Origin: Rickettsiales bacterium
GTDB taxonomy: Bacteria > Pseudomonadota > Alphaproteobacteria > Rickettsiales > 21-14-0-20-44-7
Assembly: GCA_023301015.1 (NCBI GenBank)
Contig: JALZVI010000223.1
Location: 1-7,853, forward strand
Reading direction: 5' to 3'
DNA: 7,853 bases
This document shows positions 6,860-7,853 of this stretch, piece by piece. Numbering within the stretch: the first letter of the stretch is position 1; the number at the start of each line of letters is the position of its first letter. Below the pieces are notes generated by a model. It saw only the letters and a program-made list of their open reading frames with translations. It ran no database searches and was not told the origin of the DNA. A program made the translations under genes and the position numbers.

Positions 6860-7738
6860 ATGTCTGGAGACCACTCACATGCACATTTGAACAAGCGGGC
6901 GATTATATTATCGGTTAGCCTATCGGTGATTTTGGTGGTGATGAAGTCATATGCTTGGTCTGAGACAGATTCGGTTAGCGTGCTAACATCATTGCTTGAT
7001 TCAAGCTTGGACGTGCTAATTTCGGCACTCAATTTAGCCGCCGTGATATATGCAGCCAAGCCTGCCGATGAAGATCACAGCTTTGGCCACAGCGCGATTG
7101 AGGATATTGTTGGGCTGGTGCAAGCCACGTTCATCGGCACTTCTGGACTATTCGTGATTTATCAGGCGATTGAGAGCTTCGCCAACCCACAGCCAATTAA
7201 GGAGAGCGAAACGGGGATGGTCATTATTGGAATTTCCGTGCTTTTCGCATTGGTGATTGTGATTTATCAAACCATTGTCGCCCGCCGCACAGGCTCGCTG
7301 GTGCTGAAGGCAGAGCTGTTACATTATGCGAGTGATTTGTTCCTAAACGCCGCAATCATCGTCTCACTATTCTTTGCCGCAATGCCTGAATATGCATTCA
7401 TTGATCCGCTGATGGGGCTTTTGATTGCCGTATATATTCTGCGCGGAGCATGGAAAATTGGCAACAGGGCATTTAATAACCTAATGGACAGAGAGCTTGA
7501 GGACGATTTGCGCACACAGATCATGGAAACGATTGAGAAGCACAAGGGAATTGAAGGATTTCATGATTTCAAAACCCGCCGCAGTGGAACGCGAGTTTTT
7601 GTCCAATGCCATATTGAAATTGACTCAAGCATCAGCTTCCTGCAAGCACATGAAATTACAGACAAGCTAGAGGCAAAGATTTTGAAAATTCTGCCCGAGG
7701 TGGAAATGATCCTGCATCAAGATCCTGTGAGATTATAA
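6860..7738 (+). CDS. fieF: cation diffusion facilitator, FieF/YiiP type
   Basis: A 292-residue inner-membrane divalent-metal/proton antiporter. Six membrane segments lie at about 13-31, 39-66, 80-107, 118-139, 150-173 and 179-197, followed by a cytoplasmic metal-binding domain. All YiiP metal sites are present. Site A is D47/D51 in segment 2 and H155/D159 in segment 5, the set linked to Zn, Cd and Fe transport. Site B is D70, H73 and H77 (PADEDHSFGH). The C-terminal site is H235, H251, H264, H286 and D288 (LHQDP). The N-terminus is His-rich (H5, H7, H9). The length is normal (E. coli YiiP is 300). It exports Zn, Cd or Fe; which one cannot be read from sequence. The ATG at 6860 has no ribosome site but follows a promoter whose predicted RNA start is that ATG. 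No metal-responsive operator was recognised. Confidence 0.93.
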   Translation: MSGDHSHAHLNKRAIILSVSLSVILVVMKSYAWSETDSVSVLTSLLDSSLDVLISALNLAAVIYAAKPADEDHSFGHSAIEDIVGLVQATFIGTSGLFVIYQAIESFANPQPIKESETGMVIIGISVLFALVIVIYQTIVARRTGSLVLKAELLHYASDLFLNAAIIVSLFFAAMPEYAFIDPLMGLLIAVYILRGAWKIGNRAFNNLMDRELEDDLRTQIMETIEKHKGIEGFHDFKTRRSGTRVFVQCHIEIDSSISFLQAHEITDKLEAKILKILPEVEMILHQDPVRL

Positions 7739-7798
7739 TGACTCTCTTCGGCCGCGAATGAAATTATAACGTTCAATCGGCACTAAAGCCTTGCGGCC

Positions 7799-7853
7799 TC
7801 AATGGCCTTGCACTTCACGTTGTTCGTGATCGTTTACATATAAGTTCCGAACC
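7799..7853 (-). CDS. possible C-terminal end of a convergent gene (partial)
   Basis: A minus-strand frame entering from the right edge encodes 17 residues, ending in NDHEQREVQGH and a TGA. Its composition is protein-like and a gene end here would fit a convergent layout after the cation efflux gene. Seventeen codons are too few to prove coding and I recognise no family. The 60 bases between it and the efflux gene hold only short inverted repeats (GGCCGC 7750-7755 / GCGGCC 7793-7798) and no clear terminator. Confidence 0.2.
   Translation of the reverse strand, partial: VRNLYVNDHEQREVQGH

Noticed and set aside
6244..7059. Minus-strand open frame of 271 codons
   Set aside because: It is antisense to the ATP-grasp domain and the start of the efflux gene, both strongly supported; its composition is Ser/Thr-rich and shadow-like.
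7788..7811. GCCTTGC direct repeat and GGCC-TCAAT-GGCC hairpin as a terminator after the efflux gene
   Set aside because: The stem is only 4 bases and no U-run follows on either strand.

Overview
The window is a gene-dense stretch of a bacterial chromosome of moderate to low GC. It most likely comes from an alphaproteobacterium. The best pointer is a GapR/DUF2312 gene, a nucleoid protein family typical of that class, beside LeuA and RimK-like genes that also fit. This is inference from protein families; no rRNA or other decisive marker is present. I see no tRNA, rRNA, CRISPR array, insertion sequence or prophage gene, and no sign of recent transfer.

Layout from left to right. Positions 67-3477 hold three minus-strand genes, in transcription order an alpha/beta hydrolase, gapR and a FadJ/FadB-type beta-oxidation enzyme. 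The hydrolase stop and gapR start share an ATGA, and the beta-oxidation gene follows 49 bases later, so they may form one operon. Divergent from the hydrolase, across only 43 bases, is a small plus-strand gene of unknown function (3521-3844). Its end overlaps by 11 bases the end of the minus-strand leuA (3834-5336). Across a 98-base AT-rich divergent spacer is a plus-strand gene (5435-6808) that joins a RimB-like retropepsin-fold domain to a RimK-like ATP-grasp ligase. After 51 bases, carrying a good sigma-70-type promoter, comes a FieF/YiiP-type cation efflux gene (6860-7738). The last 115 bases hold no clear gene, though a minus-strand gene may end there.

The genes do not form one obvious pathway. 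They cover fatty-acid oxidation, nucleoid organisation, leucine synthesis, protein glutamylation and divalent-metal export. I found no convincing undescribed multi-gene system. The points most worth checking are the ligase-protease fusion, a 40-residue Lys/Ala/Pro tail on the beta-oxidation enzyme, a His-to-Gln change at a presumed metal ligand of LeuA, the unknown 107-residue protein, and signs that several first genes are transcribed without a leader.
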